Positions 63,894-64,000 of a stretch of DNA of 64,000 nucleotides are shown here, piece after piece. The stretch's first letter is position 1; each line of letters opens with the position of its first letter. The position numbers were made by a program, and so were the translations under genes. Origin of the DNA: Lachnospiraceae bacterium AF51-6-b8A (GTDB lineage Bacteria; Bacillota; Clostridia; Lachnospirales; Lachnospiraceae); the NCBI GenBank assembly GCA_027682585.1, contig JAQCZH010000001.1, positions 1 to 64,000 on the forward strand. The letters run 5' to 3'. The notes below the pieces were generated by a model. That model worked only from the letters and a program-made list of their open reading frames with translations. It ran no database searches and was not told the DNA's origin.

Positions 63894-64000
63894 TTGCGTA
63901 AAACAACAAATGCTGCGCTGAGGGAGCGGGCACTTGTGATCCGGGAGACCAAGTCGGCGTATCTGTTTTTGCTGCCCAGCCTGGTATTCTTCCTTGGCTT
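63894..64000 (+). CDS. ABC sugar transporter permease (5' part, cut by window end)
   Basis: The first 35 residues of a MalF-type permease. A cytoplasmic basic stretch (RKTTNAALRERALVIRETKS) leads into the first helix (AYLFLLPSLVFFLGF), the usual N-terminus of sugar-ABC permeases. A TTG at 63894 after GTGAGGGAAATC is the probable start; no ATG is in frame. Partner of the binding protein just upstream. Confidence 0.75.
   Translation, partial: MRKTTNAALRERALVIRETKSAYLFLLPSLVFFLG

Overview
The window is a contiguous piece of a Gram-positive, Clostridia-type chromosome, most like Lachnospiraceae. This is inferred from the glgC/glgD pair in a glycogen operon, a threonine T-box leader, a CIRCE-controlled clpB, the 3' end of the 23S rRNA, and strong AGGAGG-type ribosome binding sites. 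No phage, insertion sequence or CRISPR array was seen. It reads as core chromosome with several accessory modules.

Layout. Positions 1-870 hold the 3' tip of a 23S rRNA gene and seven tRNA genes (Asn, Glu, Thr, Met, Asp, Val, Leu), with no 5S between them. Positions 995-5831 (minus strand) carry a patatin-like lipase with a repeat-containing N-terminal region, then a nitrosative/oxidative-stress operon (hcp, an unknown gene, hemerythrin) behind a CRP/FNR-like dyad. Positions 5850-9740 hold an AraC regulator divergent from a GH31 glucosidase, followed by a decayed sugar-symporter gene. Positions 9957-15556 hold a histidine phosphatase, two RNHCP-type zinc-ribbon proteins, a cytidylate-kinase-like protein, a sodium symporter and a convergent Na/phosphate transporter.

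Positions 15888-17918 encode the most unusual gene: a complete 2-isopropylmalate synthase (LeuA) with an AraC-type DNA-binding domain fused to its C-terminus. It is followed by a T-box-controlled thrS lacking the TGS domain. A highly structured spacer then leads into a racemase / ATP-grasp ligase / MurE trio that looks like a D-aspartate cell-wall module. Positions 24196-28651 are a Cpr/lantibiotic-immunity type ABC transporter with its two-component system. An L,D-transpeptidase and an ABC-F ATPase diverge from a shared palindromic promoter region. A split threonine/serine exporter, a Hanks-type kinase coupled to an Ig-like surface protein, a PIN-like protein with repeats, an AI-2E-family permease and UppP follow.

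Positions 41443-51058 are mainly housekeeping: a DUF2007-MBL fusion, clpB, a TraX-like protein, proB, a MATE exporter, rarA and proC. Positions 51120-59438 are glycogen metabolism (pullulanase, glgB, glgC, glgD, glgA). Positions 59779-64000 are an amino-sugar/sialic-acid-type locus (RpiR regulator, nagB, nanE, sugar-binding lipoprotein, start of an ABC permease), cut by the window end.

Several modules bear on the envelope (D-Asp ligase trio, L,D-transpeptidase, UppP, antimicrobial peptide exporter, Hanks kinase). The strongest candidates for something undescribed are the LeuA-HTH fusion, the structured RNA spacer before the racemase, and a recurring 'CCAnTGTCAT plus hairpin' intergenic element.
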